Shown here: positions 61,951-64,000 of the stretch, piece by piece
Layout of the letters: each line of letters opens with the position of its first letter
Numbering within the stretch: position 1 is the stretch's first letter
NCBI GenBank assembly: GCA_028023455.1
Contig: JAQFVV010000013.1
Location: 14,270,258 to 14,334,257 of the forward strand
Length of the DNA stretch: 64,000 bases
Direction of reading: 5' to 3'
Origin: Epiperipatus broadwayi
Lineage: Eukaryota; Onychophora; Udeonychophora; Euonychophora; Peripatidae
Position numbers and translations under genes: made by a program
The notes under the pieces: generated by a model
What the model was told of the DNA's origin: nothing
The model's input: only the letters and a program-made list of their open reading frames with translations
Database searches by the model: none

Positions 61951-64000
61951 TTACTTCTATACACATGGATATGTATCTATGCATATGAGGGAGTTTCAAA
62001 CCAAGAAGGACAATTCTCGCTCAGGAATGATTAGAAAAACATCCGTAATGTGCACACAGATAGGAAGACAGCCAGTATAGAGACTGTCAGTAACTTTTTC
62101 TTCTTCTTTAAGAACTTTATACATAATATTGTTATTAAATAAAATTACTGTTTCAAAATAAATAATACCTTTTGTCAATTTCATTTGCATCATTCATACA
62201 TTTATGCACTGGTTCACAAAAATCTCATATCGTCTGCACTATGTCTAGAATAACTCGACATGGGTAAGTAAGGTTGTAATGAGATGGAAATCTAGCTGTG
62301 CTGTTTGAGAAACCAAACATAGAAATTTCTAGATGTTTCCAGTCTCTATGGTGCTACATCCTCTGATGAGCAGGAAATATTGTTGTAGGTGGGGTGATGT
62401 CAGCATTGGAAAATGCCAATCCATAGTTCCTTCCTGCAATATGCTCATCGGGAAATAAAACTGACAAAGAATGAGGTTGGATGGTACATCTGGTTACAAT
62501 ATATATAAAAAAAATTATCTCTATTATTTAAAGGCATAGAATTGTTGTCTTTGATAAGAATCCTTGGCATTGAAAATGCTTTTAGATTATATTTACCATT
62601 TTTAATGTTTTCTACAAATATATAACATTATCTTATTTAATGAAGTGTGGACAACTAACAAGAGAGGACTAAATATATAAATAAAAATCATTAGTAAAAT
62701 AATAATATGGAAAGATTGATGAGTAAGAATAGACCAGATATTTAAAAAATCTATTTCATATTAATAATTATCAAGAATTTGAAAAGATAGATATATCTTG
62801 TCAGGTGAAAAGTAAATGAAATTATGGCAAATGAATATGATCATAAAAAATAATTTTTACAACTATTATTCTCTGTAATTGATGACACACATGATACTCT
62901 CGATAAACAAAATAATTCTGATGAACAATATCCATGAACCATCACCATCCACATAACTACATTTATTTTTCATTTACATATAACAAAAACAGATTTAATT
63001 ATCAATGCTGTATGATGTACTGATGAATAAGCAATTAATGCCTCCACATCTACTTGACAAATACAAATTATTATTATTATCACTGCCTCAAATAAACAGC
63101 CTTACAAATAATTCGCTAGATATATAAGTAACCTTTCTAAAATTATTAAAAATTGAATAATCCCATAACTTCCCAACTTTAATAATGTCATTGCTAAAAT
63201 CATGAAATTGAAGCCAAATATGAGCAATATATTATGAATGTCCATCTGCAATATTAAATAGTAAATAAGAAAAACAATAAGGAATCATTTGTTTATATAA
63301 AGTTTAATTTAGTTAATATTAAAATAATTAAGATAATTGAAATGTATATTAGTTAGAAATAGGTTCAAACTTAGAATGAATGCTAGTATAAATGTAAATA
63401 TTAAAAAAAAAAAAATAAAGATAATAAAAAATTATATGCATCTTAATTTTAAAAATATATCTTATTTGAATTTAAAGAGAAATAAAAATGATTATTTTAT
63501 CAAATTGAAATAAAACTTTATTTTCATTGTATAAAAAAGAATGTCAAGAGCAAATTCTTATAAAACGTTACTACTTAGTAACAAATAGAACTTTCTTTGG
63601 GTCAGATCAGTATTTTTACAGCAGATAACTTAATGCTTTATTTATTTGTTGACAAAAAATAATTTGTGAGATTTTTTCCAAGGGCAGGACATGGATCTTA
63701 ATTGATTAATATCTGCAAGATCATGAATAGGATGAATAACAATAAAAAAAAATCATTTTTTTAACATGTGTTAATCACTATGCTAAGTAATTTAAAACTA
63801 TCTTTATTTGGATATATATTGTACACATTCCAATTTAGCCTAGTTGTATTAAGCTATAGGTATTGAGTTCAAACACTACATAACCAATTCCCAAAGACCT
63901 CATAAGGAAAGTGGAAGAAATATTTTTCTTCCATTCAACTAATTTTGTTAGTGAAAAAGGACAATATTTATATCAGTGAATAGTTTGATAGTTAGTTGTA
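61951..64000. other. Non-coding DNA
   Basis: A less AT-rich patch at about 62215-62480 (contains GTAGGTGGGGTGATGTCAGC and TGCAATATGCTCATCGGG) has no frame or motif I recognise; it might be a dispersed repeat or a host non-coding exon. The remainder is AT-rich with an A-tract near 63403. Confidence 0.4.

Overview
The window is a very AT-rich stretch of animal nuclear DNA, most likely from an invertebrate, with one 500-base scaffold gap. The evidence is long (TAA)n and (TA)n microsatellites, several clades of non-LTR retrotransposon, a Penelope-like element, hAT and foldback DNA-transposon remnants, a tRNA-type SINE, and no long open reading frame outside transposons. I see no bacterial features (operons, Shine-Dalgarno sites, CRISPR, IS elements) and no host gene that I can name. 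The species cannot be fixed from sequence alone; a mollusc, another spiralian or an arachnid would fit equally well.

Layout. 0-8 kb: AT-rich DNA with a palindromic foldback element (about 3.05-3.7 kb) and a decayed Penelope-like element on the minus strand (5.8-7.4 kb), which lies between inverted repeats. 8.5-10.3 kb: a 1.77-kb near-symmetrical palindrome. 11-27 kb: more copies of the 3-kb foldback family (11.2, 17.6, 23.3, 26.2, 26.8 kb), long (AAT)n, (ATT)n and (TA)n arrays, and a SINE with target-site duplications (22.4 kb). 27.3-28.8 kb: a wrecked RTE retrotransposon, plus strand. 29.4-29.96 kb: a hAT transposon start and transposase scrap that runs into the gap. 32-43 kb is the retrotransposon core: fragment C of a zinc-knuckle LINE, a nearly complete minus-strand RTE element (33.9-36.8 kb), then (TAA)n / 3' part of the zinc-knuckle LINE (copy A) / (TAA)n / 5' part of the same type of LINE with ORF1 and ORF2 (copy B). 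44.9-49.8 kb: a nearly full-length minus-strand CR1-like LINE coding PHD finger, coiled coil, SGNH esterase, AP-endonuclease and reverse transcriptase, riddled with stops and frameshifts. 50-64 kb: small TIR elements, a direct-plus-inverted repeat cluster (53.1-54.1 kb), a symmetrical MITE (59.9 kb), and two minisatellites (61.5-61.95 kb).

The most interesting object is the 37.35-42.8 kb block. A LINE 3' end and a LINE 5' end sit head-to-tail across a short (TAA)n tract, with internal breakpoints only a few tens of residues apart on the ORF2 protein, so the block reads like one circularly permuted element or a clipped tandem dimer. Its ORF1 protein carries a CCHC zinc knuckle and an AT-hook-like basic patch, which suggests (as inference only) affinity for AT-rich targets such as (TAA)n. 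ORF1 has only one in-frame stop and ORF2 only one early frameshift, so this family was active recently compared with the other wrecks in the window. The other unusual structure is the Penelope-like element with inverted terminal repeats.
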